A program made the position numbers and the translations under genes. The notes beneath the pieces are model-generated. The model was not told where the DNA came from, did no database searches, and saw only the letters and a list, made by a program, of their open reading frames with translations. A DNA stretch of 10,638 nucleotides, taken from positions 1-10,638 of the forward strand of contig JAOPWF010000044.1 of assembly GCA_025965815.1 (NCBI GenBank), written 5' to 3'. This DNA is from Mycobacterium sp. (lineage in GTDB: Bacteria; Actinomycetota; Actinomycetes; Mycobacteriales; Mycobacteriaceae). This document shows positions 1 to 10,342 of the stretch, piece by piece (position 1 is the stretch's first letter; each line of letters begins with the position of its first letter).

Positions 1-1525
<1,525 letters not shown>

Positions 1526-1526
<1 letters not shown>

Positions 1527-2845
1527 TATCGGTACTCGCTCAGTCGTGGCCAGAGCCCCAGCGCGACCGCCACCGCGGCGACCAGGCTGAGCACCGCCGC
1601 GCCGACGGTGGCACCCGACAACACGCGGCGGGCGTTGATGATGTCGTTGCGCAGCTGGCTGCGGCTCTCCTGGATGCCGCTCGTCAACGCCTCGTCGAGC
1701 TTGTCGAAGGCCGGTGTGGAGTCGTCCTCGCCAGTACCCAGCGCGACCTGGGTGGCCGCCTGGTAGTTCCCGACCGCGATGTACTCGTTGATCCGTTCGT
1801 CGGCCTGCCGCCAGCGCGAGAGCAGTTCGTCGGCGTTTTGCAGATTGGACTTGGCGATCGCGTCGTCGCGGTGCAGGTATTCGGTTAGTTGCTGGTGCAT
1901 GTCGTCGATGCGTTTGTAGTAGGACTGCTTGCGGACGTCTTCGTCCCCACGTCGGATGAGCGACAGAGTCTCGTCCGCCCGGGCCTGCTGTGCGGTGATC
2001 GCCATGTTGGTCACGGTCTTGAGCGACTCAGCCGCAGTGTTTTTCGCGCTGCGGCTGCCCGCGGTCGAAATCGCCAGGGCGGTGCCCACCCATATCACCA
2101 TAACCAGCACGGCCAGTCCGCCGGCGACGAACCCGATGTTCACCCGGCGGCGGGTCCGCCGGGCCAGCCAGCGGTTTGCGAACGCACCGAACAGCAGCGT
2201 CGCGGCGACGATGAGAATCACCGGGGCGGGGATGCGGGTGGAGGCGGTCGTCTCGGCGTCCACCCGCGCCGAGGTCTCCTCGTAGAGGCGCTGCGCATCG
2301 GGCAGGATCTTCTCCTGCATCAGCGCGGACGCCTCCGACAGGTACGACGATCCGACGGGATTGCCGGCCCGGTTGTTGGTCCTCGCGGTCTCGATCAGGC
2401 CGGTGTACACCGCAAGCTGCGCGTTGATCCGGCCCAGCAGTTGCACCATCGGCTCATCGGTCAATCCGCTCGACGCCCGTGTCAACGCGACCGCCGCGTC
2501 GGTGATGGCCTGCTCGTAGCGCTGCCGGACGACGCGCGGTTCGGATCCGGCGATGAACGCGGTGGCCGCCGCGGCGTCCGCGACGGACAGGGTGGTGTAG
2601 AGCTGGCCGGCAGCGAACGCCAACGGCTCGGTGTGGTTGAGGACCGTGGTGAGCGCCTGCTGGCGGTGGTCGATCGTGGTCGAGGTGGCGAACGCACTGG
2701 CGATGACGAGGGCCGACAGGATGATCCCGATGGCCAGGATGCGCCCAGGGGTCGTCCAGAGGTACGACCAGCGAGAACCCGACCGTTTGGTCGGCGACCG
2801 CGACGCCAGCGGCTCGGTTGATGGGTGCGCCAACTCCACAGTCAC
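1526..2845 (-). CDS. glnX: GlnX, four-helix membrane sensor protein linking GlnH to PknG
   Basis: Membrane protein of 439 residues corresponding to Rv0412c of M. tuberculosis, reported to relay ligand sensing by GlnH to PknG. Four hydrophobic segments are visible: about 34-54, 206-226, 235-259 and 409-430. The segments between helices 1 and 2 and between 3 and 4 (about 150 residues each) are polar and helical, like the extracytoplasmic sensor domains of chemoreceptors. Arg-rich runs after helix 2 (WLARRTRRR, 226-234) suggest a cytoplasmic loop. The C-terminus WPRLSEYR is short, so no output domain exists inside the cell and a partner is needed. GTG at 2845 is chosen because its N-terminus (MTVELAHPSTEP) matches the remembered orthologue and an AGAAGG (2862-2857) lies 11 bases upstream. 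The gene leads a one-base-overlap chain with glnH and pknG. Confidence 0.92.
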
Positions 2846-2856
2846 CTGTGCGCGAA

Positions 2857-2862
2857 CCTTCT
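2857..2862 (-). promoter_or_regulatory. Probable ribosome binding site of glnX
   Basis: AGAAGG on the reverse strand, within an A/G-rich run, 11 bases before GTG 2845. The spacing is somewhat long, so the site supports the start only moderately. Confidence 0.45.
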
Positions 2863-2966
2863 CTTTCCGGCTGGATACCCGACTGCTGAAACTCTATAAG
2901 CGAATTCTAAGAGCAGTTGAGACCCGCCGGGTTGATTCGAGCCAGCCGGGTGTGTGACGGCGGCCC

Positions 2967-2972
2967 TATTCT
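2967..2972 (+). promoter_or_regulatory. Candidate -10 element for leaderless mutT3 transcript
   Basis: TATTCT fits the mycobacterial -10 pattern TANNNT and ends six bases before the GTG at 2979. Transcription would therefore begin at or next to the start codon itself. There is no Shine-Dalgarno sequence before that GTG and an in-frame TGA at 2955 rules out a longer protein. Leaderless GTG starts are common in mycobacteria. No clear -35 box is seen. Confidence 0.5.
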
Positions 2973-2978
2973 GAACGC

Positions 2979-3479
2979 GTGCGAGGCGATGGCGACGGTT
3001 GGGTGATGTCCGACAACGGCGCCCGCTTCTGGGGTCGGCACGGTGCGGCCGGCCTGCTTCTGCGGGCGCCGGGGCCCGACGGGAGTCCCGCGGTCTTGCT
3101 TCAGCACCGGGCCCCGTGGAGCCATCAGGGCGGAACGTGGGGTCTGCCCGGCGGCGCGCGGGACAGCCACGAGACCGCGGAGCAGGCCGCGGTCCGTGAG
3201 GCGCACGAGGAGGCCGGGTTGGACGCCGGTCACGTGACAGTGCGGACGACGCTGGTGACCGCTGAGATCTCTTCGGCCGGTGGCGCCTACTGGACCTATA
3301 CCACCGTCATCGCCGATGCGCCCGCGCTGCTGGAGACGGTGCCCAACCGCGAGAGTTCCGAACTGCGCTGGGTCGGCGTGGACGAGGTGGCCGATCTGCC
3401 GCTGCACCCGGGTTTCGCCGCAAGCTGGGATCGGCTGCGCGAGCTGGGTGCCTCTATCCCGCTCGCAGAGCCGCGCTGA
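2979..3479 (+). CDS. mutT3: MutT3-type Nudix hydrolase
   Basis: Nudix hydrolase of 166 residues, orthologous by sequence and position to M. tuberculosis MutT3 (Rv0413), a house-cleaning enzyme thought to hydrolyse oxidised or surplus nucleoside triphosphates in the cytoplasm. The Nudix box is complete: G59-x5-E65-x7-R73-E74-xx-E77-E78-x-G80, with the metal-binding glutamates present. GGTWGLPGG (51-59) leads into the box as in other MutT proteins. GTG 2979 is the first possible start after an in-frame stop at 2955. A later ATG at 3006 would lose a conserved stretch (RGDGDGWV). The remembered Mtb annotation extends further upstream, which the stop excludes here. The 3' end overlaps thiE tail to tail by 26 bases. 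The exact substrate cannot be read from sequence. Confidence 0.88.
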   Translation: MRGDGDGWVMSDNGARFWGRHGAAGLLLRAPGPDGSPAVLLQHRAPWSHQGGTWGLPGGARDSHETAEQAAVREAHEEAGLDAGHVTVRTTLVTAEISSAGGAYWTYTTVIADAPALLETVPNRESSELRWVGVDEVADLPLHPGFAASWDRLRELGASIPLAEPR

Positions 3480-4122
3480 GCTGGCGCGCCGCCGCCTGCG
3501 GATCGTCGGCGTCGGTGACGGCACGAACCACCACCACCCGGCGGGCGCCGGCGGCGAGCACCTCGGGCAGCCGCTGCATATCGATGCCGCCGATCGCGAA
3601 CCACGGCTTGACCGGCTGCTTGTCGGCAGTAGCGCGGACCAGGTCCAGGCCCGGTGCGGGACGTCCCGGTTTGGTCGGCGTCGGCCAGCACGGCCCGACG
3701 CAGAAATAGTCGACGGCCTCGTCGATTGCCGCAGCGGCCTGGTCCGCGTCATGGCAGGACCGGCCGATCACTGCTTGCGCGCCGACGATCTCCCGGGCCA
3801 CCGGCAGCGGCAGGTCGTCCTGCCCCAGATGCAGCACATCGGCGCCCGCGGCACGGGCGATGTCCGCGCGGTCGTTGGCCGCCAGCAGCGCGCCGTGCCG
3901 CCGCGCGGCGTCGGCGAGCACCTCCAGCGCCGCCAACTCGCCCCGCGCCTCCAGCGGACCGAACCGCTGTTCGCCGGCCGAACCCTTGTCCCGCAACTGG
4001 ATGATGTCCACGCCGCCGGCCAGCGCGGCGTCGGCGAACTCGGACAGATCGCCCCGCTCGCGGCGCGCGTCTGTACACAGATACAACCGTGCTTGTTGGA
4101 GGCGGGTAACAGGTTCGTGCAC
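3454..4122 (-). CDS. thiE: Thiamin-phosphate synthase ThiE
   Basis: ThiE condenses the pyrimidine HMP-diphosphate with thiazole phosphate to give thiamin phosphate, the joining step of vitamin B1 synthesis, in the cytoplasm. The 222-residue TIM-barrel protein shows the family marks: QLRDK (42-46), ND (83-84), the phosphate/substrate loop GPCWPTPTK (143-151) and IGGI (177-180). GTG 4122 is chosen because the N-terminus [18 protein letters not shown] aligns with other mycobacterial ThiE proteins and gives the usual length. A -10-like box ends six bases upstream, suggesting a leaderless mRNA. An upstream ATG (4191) in frame would add 23 residues reading back through the riboswitch of the opposite gene, and is rejected. 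It is divergent from thiO and therefore not under the TPP riboswitch. Confidence 0.94.
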   Translation of the reverse strand: MHEPVTRLQQARLYLCTDARRERGDLSEFADAALAGGVDIIQLRDKGSAGEQRFGPLEARGELAALEVLADAARRHGALLAANDRADIARAAGADVLHLGQDDLPLPVAREIVGAQAVIGRSCHDADQAAAAIDEAVDYFCVGPCWPTPTKPGRPAPGLDLVRATADKQPVKPWFAIGGIDMQRLPEVLAAGARRVVVVRAVTDADDPQAAARQLSAALRAG

Positions 4123-4128
4123 ACCGCG

Positions 4129-4134
4129 ACGGTA
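4129..4134 (-). promoter_or_regulatory. Candidate -10 element for leaderless thiE transcript
   Basis: TACCGT on the reverse strand fits TANNNT and is followed by six bases (CGCGGT) and then the GTG at 4122. This is the same geometry as at mutT3. No Shine-Dalgarno sequence precedes the GTG. A clear -35 box is not visible, so the call is tentative. Confidence 0.42.
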
Positions 4135-4152
4135 ACGACTAACGTTGAGGGC

Positions 4153-4243
4153 CGACACGGGAGTCCCGGGAGCGGGGCTGAGAGTGGGCACGGTTACCGG
4201 CCCTTACCGTCAAACCTGATCCGGGTCATGCCGGCGAAGGGAG
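4153..4243 (+). promoter_or_regulatory. TPP (THI-box) riboswitch
   Basis: The conserved thi-box core is visible: GGCTGAGAG at 4176-4184, ACCTGATC at 4214-4221, the hairpin CCGG-GTCATG-CCGG at 4221-4234 and GCGAAGGGA at 4234-4242. Between them ACGGT (4190-4194) can pair with ACCGT (4206-4210). In this class thiamin diphosphate binds the pyrimidine-sensing GAGA and diphosphate-sensing loops. The last conserved bases (GGGA, 4239-4242) overlap the thiO Shine-Dalgarno sequence GGAGG (4240-4244), and there is no room for a terminator. Translational control by hiding the ribosome site is therefore the likely mode. Exact outer ends of the P1 stem are not certain. Confidence 0.93.
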
Positions 4244-4244
4244 G
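4240..4244 (+). promoter_or_regulatory. Shine-Dalgarno of thiO, embedded in the riboswitch 3' edge
   Basis: GGAGG, six bases before ATG 4251, within the run GGGAGGAGGGGA. It shares bases with the conserved 3' end of the TPP aptamer, so ligand binding should directly limit ribosome access. Confidence 0.85.
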
Positions 4245-4250
4245 AGGGGA

Positions 4251-5290
4251 ATGTCGAAGAGATCACTCGCAGTCATCGGCGGCGGTGTCATCGGGCTGTC
4301 GGTGGCGCGTCGCGCTGCGCAGTCCGGATGGACGGTGCGCGTGCATCGTTCCGCTCAACCGGGCGCGTCATGGGTGGCCGGCGGCATGCTGGCCCCGCAC
4401 AGCGAAGGCTGGCCGGGCGAGGATCGGTTGCTGCGGCTCGGTCTGGCCTCGCTGGCTCTTTGGCATGGGGAGGGACGTGGTTCCTTCCTGGACGGCCTGC
4501 CGCCCGAGGTGGTGACCGCCCGCGAATCGCTGGTGGTGGCCGTCGACCGCGCCGACGCCGCCGACCTGAAGACCGTCGGCGAATGGCTGGCCGCCCAGGG
4601 CCATCCGGTGACATTGACGTCGAGCGCCCGCGATGTCGAACCCCTTCTCGCGCAAGGTATTCGACATGGATTTCGCGCGGTCACCGAGTTGGCGGTGGAC
4701 AACCGCGCGGTAGTGCAGGCGTTGGCGGCGCACTGCGAACGCCTCGGCGTGCAGTGGGCGCCGCCAGTTCAGGACCTCAATGAGCTGGACGCCGACGCGG
4801 CGGTGATCGCCAACGGCATCGATGCGCCGACACTGTGGCCCGGCCTGCCGATTCGCCCGGTGAAGGGCGAGGTGCTGCGGCTGCGCTGGCGGCGCGGCTG
4901 CATGCCGGTGCCGCAGCGGGTGATTCGGGCCCGGGTGCACGGCAGGCAGGTGTATCTGGTGCCACGCGCGGACGGCCTCGTCGTCGGCGCCACCCAGTAC
5001 GAGCGCGGCCGCGACACCGCGCCCGCGGTGACCGGCGTGCGTGAGTTGCTCGACGATGCCTGCGCGGTGATGCCTGCGCTGGGGGAGTACGAGTTCGCCG
5101 AATGCGCCGCCGGCCTGCGGCCGATGACACCCGACAACCTGCCGCTGGTCGGTCGGCTTGACGGCCGCACCTTGGTGGCGGCGGGTCACGGCCGATCGGG
5201 CTTTCTGTTAGCACCGTGGACCGCCGAGGCGGTCACCGCCGAGCTGAACGGCGCCCCGCTCCCCGAGGCGGCCGAACTAGTAGGGGCATC

Positions 5291-5294
<4 letters not shown>
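4251..5294 (+). CDS. thiO: Glycine oxidase ThiO
   Basis: FAD-dependent oxidase that turns glycine into the dehydroglycine (imine) used for the thiazole ring of thiamin. The 347-residue protein opens with the Rossmann dinucleotide motif G10-G-G12-VI-G15 after a beta strand (LAVI), and WVAGGMLAPH (41-50) follows as in ThiO/DAO enzymes. GLRPMTPD (288-295) holds the Arg290 expected to bind the substrate carboxylate, and AGHGRSGFLLAP (311-322) is the C-terminal FAD-contacting stretch. No signal peptide is seen, so it is cytoplasmic. ATG 4251 has an excellent ribosome site controlled by the TPP riboswitch. The 3' end overlaps thiS by four bases (ATGA), indicating coupled translation. A related amino-acid oxidase is the only alternative, and context settles it. 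Confidence 0.95.
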
Positions 5295-7077
<1,783 letters not shown>

Positions 7078-7081
<4 letters not shown>

Positions 7082-7566
7082 TCGAACTGCGGGGCCTGAC
7101 CAAGGTGTTCGGGACCACCCGCGCGGTCGACGATCTGACCTGCACCGTTGAGCCCGGCGTGGTCACCGGATTCTGGGACCCAACGGGGCAGGCAAGTCCG
7201 CCACCATCGACGGGGCACGCTGTCGCTGGGGATGAGCCAGCGGCTCGGGATCGCGGCCGCGCTGCTCGGGGACCCGCCCGTGCTGCTGTTCGACGAGCCG
7301 GTCAACGGCCTTAACCCGGAGGGTATCCGGTGGGTGCGCACCCTGATGCGGACGCTCGCCGGCCGTGGCCCCACCGCCTTTGTGTCCAGCCACCTGCTGG
7401 CCGAGATGGCCAACACCGCCGACCGCCTGGTGGTCATCGGGCGGGCAGACTCATCGCGGCGACGACCGTCGGCGAATTCGTCAGCCGCTCCGGCGCCGAC
7501 ACCGTCCGGGTCCGCAGCCCCAGCACGAGACACTGCGCGAGGTGCTCAGCATCGCCGGGATGACGC
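7078..7566 (+). pseudogene. ABC transporter ATP-binding protein (ABC-2 type), decayed
   Basis: Remnant of an ATPase that would energise a membrane exporter. It starts with GTG 7078, overlapping the hydrolase stop (GTGA), and reads VIELRGLTKVFG up to GVVTGF (end 7173). One base is then missing, and the Walker A motif GPNGAGKS appears in another frame (7176-7199). Roughly 100 residues between Walker A and the signature are deleted, joining near 7212. The signature SLGMSQRLGIA (7223 on), Walker B VLLFDEP and the H-loop SSHLLAEM follow in a third frame. Near 7443 another base is missing (GRLIAATTVGEF resumes), and near 7520 one more (HETLREVLSIAGM). Each break falls in a short homopolymer run, but intact neighbours show none, so this is decay rather than poor sequence. 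It cannot make an ATPase. Confidence 0.9.
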
Positions 7567-7632
7567 TCTGGCCTACTTCGCCGCGGTGCTGTTCCTCGCC
7601 GCCATCGTGTGGTCAACCGCCGCGACGCCTGA
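7567..7632 (+). pseudogene. C-terminal tail of an ABC-2 permease, remnant
   Basis: After the ATPase remnant come LAYFAAVLFLAAIV (one hydrophobic segment) and, one frame over, VNRRDA followed by TGA at 7630-7632. A final membrane helix ending in an R/N-R-R-D-A tail is typical of ABC-2 permeases, the usual partner of such an ATPase. Nearly the whole permease gene has been deleted. The exact junction with the ATPase remnant is a guess. Confidence 0.6.
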
Positions 7633-7644
7633 TCGTGTCCCGCC

Positions 7645-8391
7645 TCAGCCGCGTTTACCGCGCACCCACTGAATGGTGCCGAAACTCTTGGTCCGCACGC
7701 TGGTGAAGCCGTGGTGTTCCAGGATGTCGCCGAGTTCGTCCTCGTCGAACGCGTAGGCCCCGGTGTTCGGCAGCATCCGCCAAAATCGGGCAGCACGCCC
7801 TGCGGTTGGAACCATCACGGCCAGTCGGCCGCCCGATCGCAGTACCCGCGCCATCTCCGCTAGCGCCGCGGCCGGGTCGGGTATCAGCTGCAGCACGGCG
7901 ATCGAGACCACCGCGTCGACCGTGTCGTCACGCAGGGGAAGCCGTTGCGCGTCTGCGCGCAGGAAGCCGATCTGTGGTCCCGCTTCGGCGCGCACCGCGC
8001 GTGCCAGCATCGGCTCGGATATGTCGACACCCAACGCCAGCCCGTCCGGGCCCGCGGCTCGGGCCAGCGACGCAGTGACGTTACCAGGGCCGCAGCCCAC
8101 ATCCAGCGCGATCCCGCCCGGCGGGATGTTGAGCCACTCGGTCGGCTGCTGCCATGCGGTGAGCAGCCTGCGTGACAGCGCTTGCGCGTTGTCGTAGAGC
8201 ATCGACCCGACCGGCGAGGACCATGCCGCCTGGATCACTCCGGTGTTCTTGCGCACAGCGGAGTCCTGGACCTGCTGGGTTCCCAGCAGATCGAGGTAAC
8301 CCTTGCTGACGTCGGGGTTGATCGGTGGATCGGAGAGCAGTTCCAGCGCCCTGCCCAACGCGGGCGGCAACTTGGTATTCAGATCGGGCAT
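7645..8391 (-). CDS. Class I SAM-dependent methyltransferase
   Basis: Protein of 248 residues with a methyltransferase-11/25-type Rossmann domain. Motif I LDVGCGPGN (96-104) binds S-adenosylmethionine, the acidic residue D123 in GVDIS would hold the ribose, RADAQRLP (145-152) is the adenine-contacting motif, and VLRSGGRLAVMVPT (183-196) is the post-II/III strand. The first 90 residues form a separate helical-looking lead (LELLSDPPINPDVSKGYLDLL) common to mycobacterial members. ATG 8391 is preferred over an ATG at 8433 because GAGGGAG lies five bases upstream and the added residues look random. It converges with the ABC remnant and is divergent from the methyltransferase stub. The substrate (lipid, quinone or small molecule) cannot be told. 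It appears intact, unlike its neighbours. Confidence 0.85.
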   Translation of the reverse strand: MPDLNTKLPPALGRALELLSDPPINPDVSKGYLDLLGTQQVQDSAVRKNTGVIQAAWSSPVGSMLYDNAQALSRRLLTAWQQPTEWLNIPPGGIALDVGCGPGNVTASLARAAGPDGLALGVDISEPMLARAVRAEAGPQIGFLRADAQRLPLRDDTVDAVVSIAVLQLIPDPAAALAEMARVLRSGGRLAVMVPTAGRAARFWRMLPNTGAYAFDEDELGDILEHHGFTSVRTKSFGTIQWVRGKRG

Positions 8392-8396
8392 ATGCG

Positions 8397-8403
8397 CTCC
8401 CTC
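8397..8403 (-). promoter_or_regulatory. Shine-Dalgarno of the class I methyltransferase
   Basis: GAGGGAG on the reverse strand, five bases before ATG 8391. It decides this start over the in-frame ATG at 8433. Confidence 0.75.
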
Positions 8404-8459
8404 GTTGCAGATACGAAAGCCGGTCCAGGCCATTGCCGAACCGGGGCCGCGAAGTGCGA

Positions 8460-8729
8460 CAACGGATCCCGTTCGAAGCCTACGCTCGCGTGCAGATGCA
8501 GACCCTCACCCGGCGCTGGCGAGAACTCGGGGTGGACATCGCCATCGACACCCTCACCTACCGTGGCGACCACCACGATGTGCCGGACTATCTGCACGCC
8601 CGTGGTTGGACGGTGACACGGTCAACGATCGCGGATCTGTTCGCCGCCGCGGGATTGGCACTGCTGCACGGCGACGATCTCGTGAGCGCGCGCGCTTCTA
8701 TTGGTTATGTCGTAGCGACCCGCAGCTAA
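8460..8729 (+). pseudogene. C-terminal stub of a putative SAM-dependent (leucine carboxyl methyltransferase-like) methyltransferase
   Basis: The reading RIPFEAYARVQMQTLTRRW, then TLTYRGDHHDVPDYLHARGW, then IADLFAAAGLAL and a final ATRS before TAA (8727-8729) resembles the last 80-90 residues of the large mycobacterial family of putative S-adenosylmethionine methyltransferases (about 300 residues, related to leucine carboxyl methyltransferases). The SAM-binding two thirds are absent: upstream in this frame the sequence loses family character and enters the control region of the opposite methyltransferase. In-frame GTG 8490 and ATG 8496 have no convincing ribosome site. A short expressed protein could not bind SAM. 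The call rests on remembered family patterns, and the left edge is approximate. Confidence 0.65.
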
Positions 8730-8784
8730 AGAGCACCGGCGCCCGCGACGACCTGCGCGGCCCACATGACCGATTCACGGCGTC

Positions 8785-9678
8785 TCAGTCCTGCACAGCC
8801 TTGGCGATGGCGACGCAGGTCGTGAGCCAAGCCGGGTCGGCTTCCGGGCCCTTCGATAGCTCGCTCATGGCGTTGTGGACCATGCGTGTTATGACCCACG
8901 CGCGGGCGCGGTCCTCGGCCAGGCCTGCCGCGTCGACCAACGCGTAGAACCGACGGCGGACACCGTCGCGGATGTCGCCCGCGAGCTCATCCCACCGGTT
9001 CCACAACATCGGAGCGACCTCGTAGGAAGGGTCGCCGTTCATCGGCTTGGGACCGATCACCAGCCAGGGCTCGCGGTCGGCGGCGAGGACCTTCTCGTAG
9101 TGCAGGTCGCCATGGATGACGGTGCCGGTGCTGGCCGGGTCGGTCACCAGGTCATGGCCGAGGGAAATCGCCTGCTCCACCAGCCGGTGCGGGATGGGCG
9201 CACTGCGCGGGAGCGCGCCGAGGTCGATGGTCGCCCGCTCGACGTGCGACGTCAGCGTGGGCAGCTGCGGGAGGGCAGGAACGTGGATGCGCCGGTAGAG
9301 CGCGGCGATGACCTCGCACGCCTCGACATCCCACATCTCGATTAGGTTCCCGCAGTGCAGCCGCTCAAGGAGCATGGCCCGACGGTGCGGATCGGCGCGT
9401 AGCAACCGGACCGCACCATCGCCACCCCACCGCCGCAAGGCGAGGTGCTCGTGCTCGGACTCAACGTCGGGGAAGCTGATTTTGAGGACGGCGGGCCCAC
9501 CGCCCGCGGTGCGGACGGGCAGCACGATCGAGCTGGACCCGTGCATCGGGTCCCCGTCAGGGGTGAGCTCCCACTCCACGAGGAGGCTCTGCCCAACTCT
9601 GGGCAGCGCCTCGACCCACGCCAGGCACTCCGGCCTCAGGGAAGCCATCGCGCGCACCGCGGCGGGGAGCTCGATCAC
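8785..9678 (-). CDS. APH(6)/hydroxyurea-kinase-like phosphotransferase lacking two metal ligands
   Basis: Protein of 297 residues of the aminoglycoside/hydroxyurea phosphotransferase family (APH fold), members of which phosphorylate streptomycin-type drugs or small metabolites with ATP. Visible are the ATP-site Lys66 in AVLKIS (63-68), the Brenner-type motif IHGDLHYEK (188-196) with catalytic Asp191, and VIGPKPMNGDP (207-217). In the family the first motif reads HGDLHxxN and the second VIDPKP. Here Asn is Lys196 (AAG) and the DFG-equivalent Asp is Gly209 (GGT), each explainable by one base change. Both residues hold magnesium, so activity is doubtful although length and the rest of the fold are preserved. 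Start GTG 9678 has only a weak ribosome site, and an ATG just upstream is out of frame. It stands alone, convergent with the methyltransferase stub. Confidence 0.85.
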   Translation of the reverse strand: MIELPAAVRAMASLRPECLAWVEALPRVGQSLLVEWELTPDGDPMHGSSSIVLPVRTAGGGPAVLKISFPDVESEHEHLALRRWGGDGAVRLLRADPHRRAMLLERLHCGNLIEMWDVEACEVIAALYRRIHVPALPQLPTLTSHVERATIDLGALPRSAPIPHRLVEQAISLGHDLVTDPASTGTVIHGDLHYEKVLAADREPWLVIGPKPMNGDPSYEVAPMLWNRWDELAGDIRDGVRRRFYALVDAAGLAEDRARAWVITRMVHNAMSELSKGPEADPAWLTTCVAIAKAVQD

Positions 9679-9772
9679 CGTCGCATCGTCTCACCCGGGC
9701 GCCGACCCGCAGGTGACCGGTCGCCAGCCGCAGCCAGTCCATCGGTCCGATCGCAGCGGCCACACGGGGTAT

Positions 9773-10057
9773 TTAGCCGGCCATGAATTCGTCGTAGGCC
9801 GAAGCGAGGTCGGGCGAGAACAGCGTGACGTTGCGCTGGCGCTGCGCGTCCCCGATCGGAGCCAGGATGCCGCGCAGGTCGTAATACTCCTGTGGGTGGG
9901 TGGTGAAGTAGCCGAGCCGACGGTGTTGGACAGTCGGCCGGGGCGGCAGTCGGGCGCCGCGAAAGCCGTCGGCGCGGCAATGGTCGTCGCAGCCAATCCA
10001 CCGACCCAGAGACTGGCGACACGGCCGAAACGCGTTCGTACCAATGTATTTCATCAT
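9773..10057 (-). pseudogene. Hemophore-like secreted protein (mycobacterial heme-binding family), frameshifted remnant
   Basis: ATG 10057 has an AAGG (10069-10066) eight bases upstream and begins MMKYIGTNAF. One frame over, from about 10044, comes a clear signal sequence: VASLWVGGLAATTIAAP, then TAFAAPDC with cleavage likely after AFA and a Cys at the mature N-terminus, followed by SNTVGSAT. Near 9908-9920 the meaning shifts back to the first frame: GYFTTHPQEYYDLRGILAPI, then ASAYDEFMAG and TAA. The Cys start, TVGS, YFTxHPxxYxDLxGIxxP pattern is that of the small hemophore/heme-binding proteins of mycobacteria. Some 30-40 residues between TVGS and YFT appear lost, and the second Cys expected near the C-terminus is absent (QRQRNV). 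Recognised from memory of the family, so identity is moderate. That the gene is broken is clear. Confidence 0.6.
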
Positions 10058-10209
10058 CGTTTCTACCTTGGGTAGCGCATCGGTGCTATCCGCTCGCGTC
10101 GGCCCTCATGGCGACCGGGTGTACGGTCCGGTACCGCAACCTGCGCCGCATAGCGAATAATGTTGCATTCCAGAAGAACTCACTCCGAGCAATGGTGCCA
10201 AACACCAGC

Positions 10210-10215
10210 TAAAAT
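10210..10215 (+). promoter_or_regulatory. Possible -10 element upstream of the cfa-like gene
   Basis: TAAAAT matches TANNNT and is the strongest A/T-rich candidate in the 285-base gap 10058-10342. Transcription would start about 10221. That would cut the left arm of the outer stem (10216-10224) described for the leader, so either the promoter or the outer stem may be wrong. No clear -35 box. Confidence 0.3.
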
Positions 10216-10336
10216 GATCCGCAGGTTCGTTAGGAGCCACGGCGACCAGAGGCTATCGGGAACACCTATGGCTCCTCACCGCTACTGCACGAATACTGAT
10301 CAACACATTGATAACTGTCGGATCTGCACGGAGGTG
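10216..10336 (+). promoter_or_regulatory. Candidate structured leader (nested inverted repeats) before the cfa-like gene
   Basis: GATCCGCAG (10216-10224) can pair with CTGTCGGATC (10315-10324): nine pairs with one bulged T. Inside, AGGAGCCA (10232-10239) is the perfect complement of TGGCTCCT (10269-10276), and ATCAA-CACA-TTGAT (10299-10312) makes a small hairpin. The Shine-Dalgarno GGAGGTG (10330-10336) follows at once. CACCT (10263-10267) and CTCC (10272-10275) could pair with it instead. The arrangement suggests a regulatory RNA fold, or alternatively DNA operators. No known riboswitch signature was recognised. Confidence 0.35.
10330..10336 (+). promoter_or_regulatory. Shine-Dalgarno of the cfa-like gene
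   Basis: GGAGGTG six bases before ATG 10343, close to the ideal anti-16S sequence. It fixes the start of the last gene. Confidence 0.85.
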
Positions 10337-10342
10337 CTTGTC

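Noticed and set aside
4123..4191. Upstream ATG extending ThiE by 23 residues
   Set aside because: It would code through the opposite-strand riboswitch with residues unlike ThiE; GTG 4122 gives the family length and a promoter-like box directly before it.
3280..4515. 411-codon forward frame across thiE and the start of thiO
   Set aside because: It is antisense to thiE and out of frame with thiO, with no recognisable domain; it reads through the riboswitch.
9557..9763. Short reverse-strand frame (MAAAIGPMDWLRLATG...) over the start of the APH-like gene
   Set aside because: It overlaps the real kinase in another frame, has no clear ribosome site and shows no recognised family. The 94-base gap 9679-9772 otherwise holds nothing I can name.
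10081..10200. Possible extra gene or known operator in the left part of the 285-base gap, including the palindrome CGGTACCG
   Set aside because: No start with ribosome site and coding character on either strand; an 8-base palindrome alone is too common to assign.
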